Source: Herbaspirillum frisingense (lineage in GTDB: Bacteria; Pseudomonadota; Gammaproteobacteria; Burkholderiales; Burkholderiaceae_D). Taken from it: a stretch of 51,450 nucleotides of DNA. A model generated the notes under the pieces. It was not told where the DNA came from, made no database searches, and saw only the letters and a program-made list of their open reading frames with translations. The stretch is from positions 1 to 51,450 of the forward strand of contig WNDX01000010.1 of assembly GCA_009914615.1 (NCBI GenBank), given 5' to 3'. The position numbers and the translations under genes were made by a program. Shown one piece after another: positions 1-8,005 of this stretch (the first letter of the stretch is position 1; each line of letters opens with the position of its first letter).

Positions 1-127
1 GTTTGACTACATTGAGGTTGACTACAATCGGATCCGGCTGCACTCGACCCTGGGCTACCTCAGCCCAGAGCAGTACGAGCTGGCCAATGTCGCTTAGATA
101 GGTGTCCGTAAATCAGGGGCAAGATCA
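1..127 (+). mobile_element. Right end of an IS3-family insertion sequence (partial)
   Basis: The first 127 bases match, with a single mismatch (position 110 against 51176), the reverse complement of 51159-51285 at the other end of the window. The match stops abruptly after ...GATCA at 127, which fits the terminal CA of an IS3-family element (5'-TG...CA-3'). It contains the last codons of the transposase plus about 30 bp of terminal non-coding DNA. The left end of this copy lies outside the window, so the target-site duplication cannot be checked. Confidence 0.85.
2..97 (+). CDS. IS3-family transposase OrfB, C-terminal fragment (cut by window start)
   Basis: The frame is open from the window edge and ends at TAG 95-97. 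It encodes the last 31 residues of an IS3-type DDE integrase, including the typical tail [19 protein letters not shown], which is the usual C-terminus of OrfB in this family. The catalytic residues lie upstream and are not visible here. The sequence is identical to the end of the transposase at the right edge of the window. The gene is partial because of the window boundary, not because of a visible mutation. Confidence 0.9.
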   Translation, partial: FDYIEVDYNRIRLHSTLGYLSPEQYELANVA

Positions 128-271
128 CCCAGTTCATAACGGATTCACGTAATTTATCCCGCACAGCGTCAATACTGCACCGACGCCGTACTTGAGAGTC
201 AGACATCCCTCTTGACCGCGGCTCGCAGCCTGCACAGCGCTGTGCGCAATGCACAGATTCAGGAGTGAACA
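128..271. other. IS-fliD intergenic region
   Basis: These 144 bp separate the IS terminus from fliD. I found no good sigma-28 promoter here, although fliD is usually a late or middle flagellar gene. A perfect 14-bp palindrome, GCACAGC-GCTGTGC, lies at 232-245, just upstream of the fliD ribosome binding site (AGGAG at 261-265). The normal upstream neighbour, flagellin fliC, is not present on this side of the IS within the window. Confidence 0.5.
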
Positions 272-2344
272 ATGGCGACTTCCACCGGCACCATCTCCAC
301 CTCGGCGGGTCCTCTCGACGTTTCCACGCTGGTCAGCCAGCTGATTTCGGCTGAGAGCCAGTCGCAGCTGACGCCGCTGACCACCCAGGCCAGCAGCTAC
401 AACACCCTGATCTCTGCCTACGGCAATCTCAAAAGCGCGCTGTCAAGCTATCAGTCGGCCATCAAAGCCCTGACCGCCGCGAGCTTCAGCTCGCAGAAGA
501 GCTCCGTCAGCAACGCAGGCACCGGCACCAACCTGACAACCGACCCGTTCACGGCGGACATCAACACCGATGCCTCGACCAAGATCCTGGCGCAAAAGAT
601 CCAGTCTGCCCCCGTTACCAGCGGCAAGATCTTCAGCGCCGGCGACTCCATCGCCATCAAAGTCGGCACCAATTCGCCCACCTTCGTCACGCTGAAGGCC
701 GATTCGACCCTGGCCGGCGTGCGCGACGCCATCAATGCAGGCAATACCGGCGTGACCGCCTCCATCGTCACTGACGGCAACGGCGACCACCTGGCACTGG
801 AATCGAACACCGGCGGCACCGCCAACACCATCAAGGTCACGGCCAACAACAGCCTGTCCGACTTTGCCTACGATCCCTCGGGCACCACGCCGAGCACCAT
901 GACGCAGACGCAGGCGCCGCGCGACGCCACCAAAGCTGCCTCGGGCACCTATTCAGTGGCCGTGTCGCAACTGGCGCAGACGCAGAAACTGAGCTCGGCC
1001 GGCATCACGCCGGGCACCACTTTTGAGAGCGGCCTGCTGGCGATCAAGACCGGCACCGGTTCGACCGCCATCATCAAGCCCGCCACCAATACCCTGGCCG
1101 GCGTGCGCGACGCCATCAATTCCAGCGATGCCGGCGTCAATGCGACCATCGTCAGCGACGGCACCAACGACCACCTGGTGATCACCGCCAAGGACAGCGG
1201 CGCCGCCAACACCATCAAGATCACCGGCACCGGCAATTACTCGGTGTTCTCGTTCGATCCCAGCGGCACCGTGACTTCGCCCAACGTGGCGCAAAACCAG
1301 ACTTTTGCGAACGGCACCCTCAACCTGAAGGTCGGCGACAACACGGTGGCGATCACCCCGACCGATCTGAACAACAGCGGGGCGATCGATCTCAATGACG
1401 TGATGACGTCGATCAACAACGCCAATGCCGGCGTGACCGCGAGCATCACCTCGAATAACGGCTCCGACCGCCTGGTCCTGACCCCGACCGCCGCGAACGC
1501 CACCGCCGCGATTTCGCTGACCGGCACCACCGACTACGCGGGCTTGACCATGGCTGGCATGGGCCAACTGCTGAAAGCGCAGGATGCCAAGCTGTCGATC
1601 GACGGTGTCTCGGTGACCAGCCCTAGCAACAAGGTGGAAAACGTCATTTCCGGCGTCACGCTGAATGTGGCCAAAGTGACCACCTCGGCTGACAACTTCA
1701 CGCTCAACGTGTCGAACGACACATCCGGCATCAGCACGGCGGCCAATACCTTCGTCTCTGCGTACAACACGCTGGCGAAGGCGATCGCCGACATGACCAA
1801 GCAGACGCCGTCCACCACCCTGGGCGAATCCACCAATTCCTCGCCGCTGGCCAGCGAATCATCGGTGCAGACCATCCTGAGCCAGTTGCGCAGCACCATG
1901 TTCAGTGCGGTCGATGGCGGCAACGGCATCAGCACCCTGTCGGACATCGGCATTTCGTTCCAGAAAGACGGCACCCTGGCGCTGGACGCGAGCAAGCTGT
2001 CCACCGCCGCGACCAACAACTTCGCGGGCATCGCCAACCTCTTCAGCGGCACCGATCCGGACACGACCAACACTACCTCGTCCAAAAATGGTATCGTGAC
2101 CAAGTTGCAGACGCTGATGGACAGCCTCCTGAGCGACAATGGGCTGATCGCCACCAAGACCAACGGTCTGCAGGCCAGCCTGAAGATCAATCAGGATCGC
2201 CAGACCGCGGTGCAGACGCGCCTGTCGAACATGAAGGACGCCTACACCAACCAGTTCAACCAGCTCAACGTGACGCTGACCAGCATGCAGGCAACGCAAA
2301 GCTATCTGACCCAGCAGCTTGCGAACCTGCCCAAGGTAAGCTGA
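272..2344 (+). CDS. fliD: Flagellar filament capping protein FliD (enlarged)
   Basis: FliD forms the cap at the tip of the growing filament and folds incoming flagellin subunits. The N-terminus (SAGPLDVSTLVSQLI) and the C-terminal helical region (QASLKINQDRQTAVQTRLSNM, near residues 645-665) are typical. At 690 residues it is about 200 longer than usual. Three flagellin IN-type repeats are visible near residues 146-205 (TLAGVRDAINAGNTGVTASI), 274-330 (TLAGVRDAINSSDAGVNATI) and 373-430. The first lies in an extra insert placed before the canonical GTYSVAVSQLAQTQKL segment. AGGAG precedes the ATG. fliS follows after 29 bp. The IS just upstream may have separated the gene from fliC and from its native promoter. 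Confidence 0.96.
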   Translation: MATSTGTISTSAGPLDVSTLVSQLISAESQSQLTPLTTQASSYNTLISAYGNLKSALSSYQSAIKALTAASFSSQKSSVSNAGTGTNLTTDPFTADINTDASTKILAQKIQSAPVTSGKIFSAGDSIAIKVGTNSPTFVTLKADSTLAGVRDAINAGNTGVTASIVTDGNGDHLALESNTGGTANTIKVTANNSLSDFAYDPSGTTPSTMTQTQAPRDATKAASGTYSVAVSQLAQTQKLSSAGITPGTTFESGLLAIKTGTGSTAIIKPATNTLAGVRDAINSSDAGVNATIVSDGTNDHLVITAKDSGAANTIKITGTGNYSVFSFDPSGTVTSPNVAQNQTFANGTLNLKVGDNTVAITPTDLNNSGAIDLNDVMTSINNANAGVTASITSNNGSDRLVLTPTAANATAAISLTGTTDYAGLTMAGMGQLLKAQDAKLSIDGVSVTSPSNKVENVISGVTLNVAKVTTSADNFTLNVSNDTSGISTAANTFVSAYNTLAKAIADMTKQTPSTTLGESTNSSPLASESSVQTILSQLRSTMFSAVDGGNGISTLSDIGISFQKDGTLALDASKLSTAATNNFAGIANLFSGTDPDTTNTTSSKNGIVTKLQTLMDSLLSDNGLIATKTNGLQASLKINQDRQTAVQTRLSNMKDAYTNQFNQLNVTLTSMQATQSYLTQQLANLPKVS
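707..1120 (+). repeat. Duplicated IN-motif coding segment inside fliD
   Basis: A 30-nt tract beginning ACCCTGGCCGGCGTGCGCG is identical at 707-736 and 1091-1120, in the same reading frame. It encodes TLAGVRDAIN twice. The flanking residues are also similar (GVTASIVTDGNGDHL versus GVNATIVSDGTNDHL; ANTIKVT versus ANTIKIT), so the duplicated unit is about 60 codons. A third, diverged unit follows near 1390-1560. Confidence 0.85.
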
Positions 2345-2373
2345 TAGAACATACGCGAACATAGGAGAAAGTC

Positions 2374-2841
2374 ATGTTCGGAAGCATGAAGCGTGGCGCC
2401 AACGCCTACGCCAACATCGGGGTGGAAACCGGCGTGCTCGCCGCCAGTCCGCACAAGCTCATCACGATGCTGTTCGACGGCGCGCTGGTGGCGATTTCAC
2501 TCGCCAAGAAGTACATGGCCGAGGGCGACATCAAGAACAAGGGCGAGTCGATCACCAAGGCCATCCTGATCATCGACAATGGCCTGCGCGCCAGTCTCAA
2601 CAAGGAAGTCGGCGGTGATCTGGCACTCAATCTGGACGCGCTCTATGAATACATGAGCCGCCGCCTGTTCGAGGCCAATGCCACCAACAACCCGGCCATC
2701 CTGGGCGAAATCCACGGCTTGCTGGACGACATCCGCTCGGCATGGGAACAGATCGGCCCGAACGCTCCCACGTCGGCGGCGCCGCAAATGACGGTGGCAT
2801 ATGATGCCGCCAATCCCCAAAACAGCTTCGCAAAGGCGTAA
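2374..2841 (+). CDS. fliS: Flagellin export chaperone FliS
   Basis: FliS binds the C-terminus of flagellin in the cytoplasm, prevents premature polymerisation and delivers it to the export gate. The product has 155 residues and begins with the family hallmarks: an AYANIGVET segment, then SPHKLITMLFDGAL near residues 27-40, followed by a helical bundle with DNGLRASLNKEVGGDLALNL. GGAGA upstream of the ATG supports the start. It sits between fliD and fliT, the standard order. The C-terminal tail after about residue 130 is poorly conserved and probably flexible. Confidence 0.96.
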   Translation: MFGSMKRGANAYANIGVETGVLAASPHKLITMLFDGALVAISLAKKYMAEGDIKNKGESITKAILIIDNGLRASLNKEVGGDLALNLDALYEYMSRRLFEANATNNPAILGEIHGLLDDIRSAWEQIGPNAPTSAAPQMTVAYDAANPQNSFAKA

Positions 2842-2846
2842 ACGAC

Positions 2847-3176
2847 ATGAACGGTGACGACGTCATCGCCATTTACGAGTCGATTTCCAAATTGACCGAC
2901 GAAATGCTGGCTGCCGCGCGCGCGGCGGACTGGGAGCTGCTTGCCACGCTGGAATCGCAATGCGGCAAGCACATCGCCAATCTCAAGAACTGTGAAGATA
3001 ACGTTTCCCTGACGGATGCGCACCGCAACCGCAAGGTCGATATCATCAAGAAGATCCTGGAAGACGACCGCGACATCCGCAATCTGACCGAGCCGGGCCT
3101 GCGCAAGCTGTCGGCCCTCATCCAAAGCAACCAGACCGAACAGAAACTGCTTAATACCTACGGCATGGGTGGTTGA
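2847..3176 (+). CDS. fliT: Flagellar chaperone / regulator FliT
   Basis: A 109-residue, largely helical, charged protein placed 5 bp after fliS. In related bacteria FliT is the export chaperone for the cap FliD and can act as an anti-FlhDC regulator. FliT is poorly conserved, so the assignment rests on size, helical character (YESISKLTDEMLAAARAADWELLATLE), position and the C-terminal NQTEQKLLNTYG. The stop codon overlaps the region used to start the next gene, which suggests translational coupling. Confidence 0.85.
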   Translation: MNGDDVIAIYESISKLTDEMLAAARAADWELLATLESQCGKHIANLKNCEDNVSLTDAHRNRKVDIIKKILEDDRDIRNLTEPGLRKLSALIQSNQTEQKLLNTYGMGG

Positions 3177-3178
3177 TC

Positions 3179-4357
3179 ATGCTGCCGCGGGCCGACATCG
3201 CCACCGCCGTCCAGCCCGTCAATTCCGTGGAGGCGGCGACCGCGGTCGTTTCGGTTGCCGACACCAGGCAGGAATCCTTCAGCCGCCTTGCCCAGATCGC
3301 GATCGGTCAGCAGATGACCGGGCGCATCCTCTCCAACTTCGATGACGGCACTTTCCTCGTGCGCGTGGCCAACACGGCGGCGCGCATGATGTTGCCGGCC
3401 AATGCCCGCACGGGCGATTCGCTGATCCTGACGCTGGTCTCCAAGGATCCGCGTCCGACTTTCGCCATCAAGGAAGGCAGTCTCCGCCCCGACGAAGAGA
3501 GCTCCGCGGTGTCGCTCAGCACCGCCGGACGCGCCATGCAAAAGGACTTGAAGTCCCTGCAATTCGTCACGCGCGACGATGCCGGCGCCGGCGGGATCGC
3601 CGACAATGAAGATGTTCCGATCGACGCCCAGGCCAAGGGCGGACGCCAGGCGCAATCCAACGCTCCCTCAAGCAGCACCACCACGCTCAGCAGCGCTGGC
3701 AAGCTGATCGGCAGCCTGCTACAGGCATCGCAGCAGGGTAATGTGGCCGATCACGTCACTTCCCCTTCCCCGCTGCTGTCGCGCCCCGCATCGGCGGATC
3801 AGGTGGCGGGAGCGTTGCAGAATGCGATTACCTACAGTGGCGTGTTTTACGAGTCCCATGTTTCGGCCTGGGCGGCCGGGCAGCGTCCCGCCGAAGAGCT
3901 GATGAAAGAACCGCAGGCCCAGGTCGCGCGCCAGAGCGGCGGCGAAGTGAATTTGTTGAGTCAGAACGACCCGGCGCAAAACCAGTTGGGACAGATCATC
4001 AACCTCCAGCTCAATGCGCTCGAACAGCAGCGCATGGTCTGGCACGGCGAGGTCTGGCCAGGCCAGCAGATGGAATGGGAAATCAACCAGGACCACGGCG
4101 ACGACACACCGAAGAGGCCCGACGATGAACCTACGCCGCCCAGCTGGCACAGCGTGGTGCGCTTCAATTTCGCGCATCTGGGTAGCGTGTCGGCCTCGAT
4201 CCGCCTGATAGGCCAGCAGATCCACGTTCAGGTCAAAGCGGACAACGACCTCACCGCGGCCGCCTTGCGCAGCAATACCGCCCTGTTTGCCGACGCCATG
4301 TCGGCCGCCGGCACCTCCCTCGACTCGCTGATCGTCAAGCAAGATGGAGAAACCTAA
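3179..4357 (+). CDS. FliK-like flagellar hook-length control protein (second copy)
   Basis: The 392-residue product has a low-complexity middle and a C-terminal domain like that of FliK (VVRFNFAHLGSVSASIRLIGQQIHVQVKADN, near residues 320-350), the part that contacts FlhB and switches export specificity. A canonical fliK lies in the main operon at 11801, so this is a paralogue. I chose the ATG at 3179, with GGTGG six bases upstream; an in-frame TTG at 3173 is an alternative. The 3' end overlaps the next gene, an FlhB C-domain relative, by 14 bp. Such proteins are annotated as hook-length control proteins in related genomes; the actual function here is not established. Confidence 0.8.
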   Translation: MLPRADIATAVQPVNSVEAATAVVSVADTRQESFSRLAQIAIGQQMTGRILSNFDDGTFLVRVANTAARMMLPANARTGDSLILTLVSKDPRPTFAIKEGSLRPDEESSAVSLSTAGRAMQKDLKSLQFVTRDDAGAGGIADNEDVPIDAQAKGGRQAQSNAPSSSTTTLSSAGKLIGSLLQASQQGNVADHVTSPSPLLSRPASADQVAGALQNAITYSGVFYESHVSAWAAGQRPAEELMKEPQAQVARQSGGEVNLLSQNDPAQNQLGQIINLQLNALEQQRMVWHGEVWPGQQMEWEINQDHGDDTPKRPDDEPTPPSWHSVVRFNFAHLGSVSASIRLIGQQIHVQVKADNDLTAAALRSNTALFADAMSAAGTSLDSLIVKQDGET

Positions 4358-4691
4358 TACCCCCCTGCAAAACGCGGTCGCGCTCGCCTACAACGCCAGC
4401 CAGGCTGCCCCCCAAGTGGTCGCCAAGGGCCGCGGGTTGGTGGCGGAGGCCATCATCGCGCGCGCGCGCGAAAGCGGCGTGTACGTCCATGAATCGAAAG
4501 AGCTGGTGTCGCTGCTGATGCAGGTTGAGCTGGACCAGCAGATCCCGCCGGCGTTGTATCGCACCGTCGCAGAATTGTTGGCATGGCTTTATCGTATTGA
4601 AAATATGCAATTGGCCGAGCCAGTGATGTATGATACAGGGTTAAACAATTATTCAAACGATTCCCCAGGGGAAAGCGATCCCACTCGCTGA
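4344..4691 (+). CDS. FlhB C-terminal domain-like protein
   Basis: The 115-residue product aligns by eye with the cytoplasmic export-gate domain of FlhB only. AVALAYN, PQVVAKGRGLVAEAIIARARESGVYVHE and IPPALYRTVAELLAWLY match AVALKYT, PKVVAKGADDIAAKIRELAREHKVP and IPEALYTAVAEVLAYVF of the full-length FlhB encoded near 41100-41350. There are no membrane helices. The protein begins about where FlhB begins after its N-PTH autocleavage, and the NPTH motif itself is missing. It overlaps the preceding FliK-like gene by 14 bp. Bacillus YlqH is a comparable stand-alone FlhB-C-like protein. A role in substrate-specificity switching is an inference. Confidence 0.85.
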   Translation: MEKPNTPLQNAVALAYNASQAAPQVVAKGRGLVAEAIIARARESGVYVHESKELVSLLMQVELDQQIPPALYRTVAELLAWLYRIENMQLAEPVMYDTGLNNYSNDSPGESDPTR

Positions 4692-4714
4692 ATTCAGACG
4701 TACAAGACGCACAG

Positions 4715-5470
4715 ATGGCTAATCACGACGAGATCGACGACGACAGCCCATACCGGGTTCATTCACGGAGGGAAATCGTTTCCCTGCTCACCAGCATGAT
4801 GAAAAAAAACCAGCTGCTGAGCCTGCTGATCAAGGGCGGATCGGAGTCGGTCATCACTTCCATACTCGAAATCGACGAAGACGACGACACGCTGATCATC
4901 GATGCCGCGCCCAGCGCCATGCTCAATGAGAACATCGTCGCCAGCAACCGCATCAATTTCGAAGCGCTGTACAACAGCATTCGCATTACCTTTGCCGTGG
5001 ACAAGGCAAGCAAGGTCGAATACCAGAATCGCCCTGCGCTGAAGATTGACATTCCGGCCAGCCTGGTGCGCCTGCAGCGCCGCGAGTTCTTCCGCATCCC
5101 GACGCCGATCGCCAAGCCGCTGCGCTGCACCTTTCGAGTGACCCAGCCGGACGGCTCGTTCATCACCATCATCACGCTGCTCAACAACATCAGCGCCGGC
5201 GGCGTGGGCATCACCGATGAAAAGAAGATCCTGCCGGCCACGCCCGGCGCGATCTATGAGGATTGCCAACTGGAGCTGGACAGCAATACGCTGGTCTCGG
5301 TCAAGCTGCAGATCCGCGACTGCAAGGAATTCAAGCTGACCAACGGCAAGACCGTGAACCGCTTCGGCTGCCAGTTCGTCGATATCCCGCGCGCGGTGCT
5401 GGGCGCCATCCAGCGCTTCATCACCAAGCTGGAACGCGAGCAGAATGCCAAGGCATCCGGCATGATGTAA
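4715..5470 (+). CDS. ycgR: Flagellar brake protein YcgR (PilZ domain, c-di-GMP receptor)
   Basis: YcgR binds cyclic di-GMP and then contacts the flagellar motor to slow or bias it. The 251-residue protein has the N-terminal YcgR domain (HSRREIVSLLTSMMKKNQLL...) and a C-terminal PilZ domain. The c-di-GMP signature is intact: QRREFFRI near residues 126-133 gives the RxxxR element and NISAGGVGI near 163-171 gives the [D/N]xSxxG element. It is the last gene of the fliD-led cluster and is followed by a strong terminator. The ribosome binding site is weak. Confidence 0.95.
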   Translation: MANHDEIDDDSPYRVHSRREIVSLLTSMMKKNQLLSLLIKGGSESVITSILEIDEDDDTLIIDAAPSAMLNENIVASNRINFEALYNSIRITFAVDKASKVEYQNRPALKIDIPASLVRLQRREFFRIPTPIAKPLRCTFRVTQPDGSFITIITLLNNISAGGVGITDEKKILPATPGAIYEDCQLELDSNTLVSVKLQIRDCKEFKLTNGKTVNRFGCQFVDIPRAVLGAIQRFITKLEREQNAKASGMM

Positions 5471-5493
5471 GCCGGCAGCCGAGAAACTCGCTA

Positions 5494-5526
5494 TGAAAAA
5501 AGCCCGCAATTGCGGGCTTTTTTGTT
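5494..5526. terminator. Rho-independent terminator after ycgR
   Basis: A palindromic stem, AGCCCGCAA-TTGCGGGCT (5501-5518), is flanked by an A-run on the left and a T-run on the right. It can therefore act in both directions, ending the fliD-ycgR transcript and the convergent fliE transcript. Confidence 0.9.
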
Positions 5527-5600
5527 TTTCTGAAGACAAGGAAAAGCAGTCTTGCGAGAGAGGAAAGCAGCAACAATCGCCGCCCCTCCCGCCAAAATGG

Positions 5601-5957
5601 TCACACTTGCATGGTCATGATGTCACGATAAGCGGACACCAGCTTGTTGCGCACCTGGATGCTGGTCTGGAAGGAAATACCGGCTTTCTGCGAGGCAATC
5701 ATCACATCCGACAGGTTGATGTTGTCATCGCCCATGGCGAACGCCCGCGACATCGTTGCAGCTTGCTGCTGGGAATCATTGACCTGGTCGATCGCGCCCT
5801 TGAGCACATCGGCAAAATCCACGCGCGGCGCGGCTTTCTCGACCTTGACCCCGCTCTGGACGGGATCGACGGCGCCCTGGGCTCGCGCTGCGGCCGCCTT
5901 CAACTGGGCGACCATTGCCTCGATCTTGCTGGTATCAATTACACTCTCGATTGCCAT
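5601..5957 (-). CDS. fliE: Flagellar hook-basal body protein FliE
   Basis: FliE joins the MS ring to the proximal rod. The 118-residue product ends with the conserved ISFQTSIQVRNKLVSAYRDIMTMQV segment, the polymerising D0-type helix. A longer upstream extension is open, but the ATG at 5957 has GAGGTGGGA directly before it and gives the usual length, so I used it. It is transcribed divergently from fliF, the common arrangement, and converges on ycgR. Confidence 0.97.
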   Translation of the reverse strand: MAIESVIDTSKIEAMVAQLKAAAARAQGAVDPVQSGVKVEKAAPRVDFADVLKGAIDQVNDSQQQAATMSRAFAMGDDNINLSDVMIASQKAGISFQTSIQVRNKLVSAYRDIMTMQV

Positions 5958-6211
5958 TTCCCACCTCGTGGTTTTGTCTTTTTCCATGCCGCCGGCGCGC
6001 AGTTCGCACTGCCGGTTTCTACATGAGCACCTTAACACCATTGCATTTACAACTCGCAACAATAAGGGGGGAATTTGCCATTCTGTTCGGGCGATCAAAT
6101 TCTGGCGTCCAACGGACAATCCACACTGAGCAAAAAACCTCTTAAGGGCAGGTAAGTAGTGAAAAAAGTCATTATCAACTCGGCAACCGAGGGTACGCCA
6201 GAGGGGAAATC
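5958..6211. promoter_or_regulatory. Divergent fliE / fliF promoter region
   Basis: These 254 bp lie between two divergent flagellar transcription units and must hold promoters for both. I could not identify a convincing sigma-28 or sigma-54 site, which fits control by an FlhDC-type activator with sigma-70, but this is only inference. AGAGGGG (6201-6207) is the fliF ribosome binding site. Confidence 0.45.
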
Positions 6212-8005
6212 ATGGCGGTAGCAGCCGACGGTACGATGACCAGCGACGCAAACAATCCGGGAGACGCCAACGGCGCTGCCGCGGATAGCGGCGCCTTCGC
6301 GCAGCAGCCTGCCCAGGGCGGCATGCTCGGCTATGCCCGTTCGCCGCAAGGCCGGCGCGTCCTGCTGATCATCGCGGCCGCGGCCACCATCGCCTTGATG
6401 GCCGGCATCTGGCTGTGGAGCCAGAAGGTCGAATACCGCGTCCTGTTCTCCAATTTCAATGACCGTGACGGCGGCGCCATCGTGGCGTCGCTGCAGCAGA
6501 TGAACGTGCCCTACAAGTATTCGGACGGCGGCACGGCCATCCTGGTCCCCGAAAACATGGTGCACGATGCGCGTCTGAAGCTGGCCTCGCAAGGCCTGCC
6601 CAAGGGCGGCAACGTCGGTTTCGAGTTGATGGAGAACCAGAAGCTCGGCATTTCCCAATTCCTCGAACAGGTCAACTTCCAGCGCGCCCTCGAAGGCGAA
6701 CTGGCGCGTTCGGTGCAATCGCTGTCGTCGGTGCAGACCGCGCGCGTGCACCTGGCGCTGCCCAAGGCATCGGTGTTCGTGCGCGACCAGCAGAAACCGA
6801 CCGCCTCGGTGGTCCTGGCGCTCTATCCAGGCCGCTTCCTCGACCAACAGCAAGTCAGCGCCATCATCCATCTGGTGGCCAGCAGCGTGCCCGAACTGTC
6901 GCCCAAGGCCGTCACCATCGTTGACCAGAACGGCAACCTGCTCTCTGACACCACCAAGCAGGCGCAAACCAATACACTCGATCCGACGCAACTGAAGTAT
7001 GTCCAGGATCTGCAGCAGGATATCGTCAAGCGCGTCGAATCGATCATCGCTCCCATCGTCGGCAACGGCAATGTGCGCGCCGAAGCCACCGCGGACGTCG
7101 ATTTCTCGCGCACCGAGCAGGCGTCGGAGGCCTACAAGCCCAACCAGACGCAAGACACCGCCGCCGTGCGCAGCAAGCAGAGCAGCGAGGCCAACAGCGC
7201 TTCCAGTGGCACCTCGGGTGTTCCGGGCGCGCTGACCAACCAGCCCCCTGCCCCGGCCACTGCGCAGATTGTCAACCCGGCCGCCGCCAATGCGCCGCCA
7301 GGCCAGAACGGCGCAGCGGCAACGCCGAACGGCGCGGCTCCGGCTCCGACCTCTAGCGGCAATTCGCGCAAGGACGAGACCGTCAACTACGAAGTCGACA
7401 AGACCGTCCGCTATACGCAGCAGCCGATGGGCGGCGTGCGCCGCCTGACCGTGGCCGTCGTGGTGAACTACAAGCGCACCATGGACAACACCGGCAAGAT
7501 CGTGATGCGTCCGCTGACCGAAGCCGAACGCAACCAGATCTCCGATCTGGTCAAGGAGGCGATGGGCTACAACAAGGATCGCGGCGACTCGCTCAACGTG
7601 GTCAACACCCAGTTCAGCACCGACCTGGAACCGGAACTGCCGCTGTGGAAGCAGCCGGGCATGATCGATCTGGCCAAGGAAATCGGCAAGTACGTGCTGC
7701 TGGCTGCAGTCCTGCTGTTCCTGTACTTCCGCGTGTTGCGCCCCATCATCTGGAAGCTGTCGGGCCGCGAAGAACGCGAGCGCCTGGCCAAGGAAAAGGC
7801 CGACGCCGAAGCCGCAGCAGCGGCCGCGGCGGTGGCCGCCGGCTTCGATCCGGACGATCCGGACGCCATCGTCAATCTCTCCGGCGACGCCGAAGTCGAC
7901 GACCGCGCACAGTACAAGGCGAACCTCGAAACCGCCAAGCAGTGGGCCAAGAACGATCCCAAACTGGTGGCAAGCATCATTAAGGCATGGGTGAACAATG
8001 AGTAA
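6212..8005 (+). CDS. fliF: Flagellar MS-ring protein FliF
   Basis: FliF builds the MS ring in the inner membrane around the export gate. The 597-residue protein has a first membrane helix near residues 50-67 (LLIIAAAATIALMAGIWLW), the secretin-like ring domains (VEYRVLFSNFNDRDGGAIVASL), an A/P/S-rich flexible stretch near 325-385, and a second membrane helix near 494-510. The C-terminal FliG-binding tail (KQWAKNDPKLVASIIKAWV) is intact. A good GAGGGG ribosome binding site precedes the ATG. The gene starts the fliF-R operon and overlaps fliG by 8 bp. Confidence 0.99.
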   Translation: MAVAADGTMTSDANNPGDANGAAADSGAFAQQPAQGGMLGYARSPQGRRVLLIIAAAATIALMAGIWLWSQKVEYRVLFSNFNDRDGGAIVASLQQMNVPYKYSDGGTAILVPENMVHDARLKLASQGLPKGGNVGFELMENQKLGISQFLEQVNFQRALEGELARSVQSLSSVQTARVHLALPKASVFVRDQQKPTASVVLALYPGRFLDQQQVSAIIHLVASSVPELSPKAVTIVDQNGNLLSDTTKQAQTNTLDPTQLKYVQDLQQDIVKRVESIIAPIVGNGNVRAEATADVDFSRTEQASEAYKPNQTQDTAAVRSKQSSEANSASSGTSGVPGALTNQPPAPATAQIVNPAAANAPPGQNGAAATPNGAAPAPTSSGNSRKDETVNYEVDKTVRYTQQPMGGVRRLTVAVVVNYKRTMDNTGKIVMRPLTEAERNQISDLVKEAMGYNKDRGDSLNVVNTQFSTDLEPELPLWKQPGMIDLAKEIGKYVLLAAVLLFLYFRVLRPIIWKLSGREERERLAKEKADAEAAAAAAAVAAGFDPDDPDAIVNLSGDAEVDDRAQYKANLETAKQWAKNDPKLVASIIKAWVNNE

